Shown here: positions 6,036-6,303 of the stretch, piece by piece
Layout of the letters: the number at the start of each line of letters is the position of its first letter
Numbering within the stretch: position 1 is the first letter of the stretch
NCBI GenBank assembly: GCA_021806865.1
Contig: JAKAPU010000155.1
Location: 1 to 6,303 of the forward strand
Source: an archaeon
Lineage (GTDB): Archaea > Thermoproteota > Nitrososphaeria > Nitrososphaerales > CADDZS01
Direction: 5' to 3'
Length of the DNA: 6,303 nucleotides
Program-made: the position numbers and the translations under genes
The notes under the pieces: model-generated
Told to the model about the DNA's origin: nothing
The model's database searches: none
Seen by the model: the letters and a program-made list of their open reading frames with translations, nothing else

Positions 6036-6303
6036 ATGAAGTTCGGAGTAAGACTTTTGGGAAACTACCTTGGCAATTCTCCCGATCTAGTCGGGTTAGC
6101 GGTTCACGCAGAAAGGAACGGTTTTGATTCCTGTTGGTTTGCCCATGATCCCTTTATGCGCAGCTCTTGGGCGCTAATCCCCGCAGTGGCCGCCAGAACT
6201 GAACGGATCGTGTTGGGAACTAATTTCAAACCCTATTCTGTAGATCCCTCTGAGATAGTCATGTATGCCGTAACACTGGACGAGCTTACATCAGGCAAGA
6301 TCG
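6036..6303 (+). CDS. Luciferase-like monooxygenase / F420-dependent oxidoreductase, N-terminal part (cut by window end)
   Basis: Eighty-nine codons are visible before the window ends; family members are usually 300-350 residues. The start reads MKFGVRLLGNYLGNS, then AVHAERNGFDSCWFAHDPF, AARTERIVLGTNF, and TLDELTSGKI. This is the first part of the TIM-barrel of the bacterial-luciferase-like superfamily: first strand, the AE..GFD..W helix-strand, the R..LGT strand, and the LDELS.GR-type motif. In archaea these proteins are mostly coenzyme F420-dependent reductases related to methylenetetrahydromethanopterin reductase, but FMN-dependent members cannot be excluded from this fragment. The ATG was chosen because the family begins with a short K-F-G strand right after the start; GTG at 6031 is out of frame. 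It is transcribed away from the binding-protein gene, and a TATA-like box about 30-35 bases upstream suggests a short or absent leader. Substrate is unknown. Confidence 0.85.
   Translation, partial: MKFGVRLLGNYLGNSPDLVGLAVHAERNGFDSCWFAHDPFMRSSWALIPAVAARTERIVLGTNFKPYSVDPSEIVMYAVTLDELTSGKI

Overview
The window looks archaeal. This rests on several features seen in the sequence. The substrate-binding protein has no lipobox; it has an N-terminal membrane anchor followed by a pure Thr/Ser linker, as in surface binding proteins of Thermoproteota/Nitrososphaerota-type archaea. AT-rich TATA-like elements lie about 25-35 bases upstream of starts, and a GGTGAT Shine-Dalgarno core precedes one gene. Base composition looks to be in the mid-40s % GC, judged by eye. 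Lineage cannot be fixed more closely than 'probably a TACK archaeon', and a bacterial origin is not formally excluded.

Layout: four protein genes are supported. Three lie on the minus strand and read from right to left: an anchored family-5 (peptide/oligopeptide type) ABC substrate-binding protein (5852-3990), an M24 Xaa-Pro dipeptidase/aminopeptidase-like enzyme (3762-2599) and an M1 zinc aminopeptidase carrying a C-terminal HEAT-repeat domain (2576-36). Only 22 bases separate the M24 and M1 genes, so they are probably one operon. The fourth gene, on the plus strand from 6036 and cut by the window end, is the N-terminus of a luciferase-like (F420/flavin-dependent) oxidoreductase. It diverges from the binding-protein gene across a 183-base region with two promoter-like elements and an imperfect palindrome.

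The three minus-strand genes make sense as a peptide-scavenging set. The binding protein would capture peptides outside the cell, an ABC transporter (its permease and ATPase genes are not in the window) would import them, and two cytoplasmic metallopeptidases would finish them: M24 at Xaa-Pro bonds and M1 at general N-termini. This is inference from family membership and gene order.

Points of interest: a perfect 21-base inverted repeat pairs the extreme left edge of the window (1-21) with an internal stretch of the M1 gene (189-209). It is either an assembly or fold-back artefact, or a real long-range stem in the M1 transcript. The 227-base gap between the binding protein and M24 has an open minus frame. 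Joined across two apparent one-base shifts, it reads as a small protein with faint likeness to the KEOPS subunit Pcc1; the same reading would move the M24 start downstream. The binding protein's Thr/Ser linker is encoded by a near-perfect 18-base tandem repeat. No RNA gene, insertion sequence or CRISPR array was seen.
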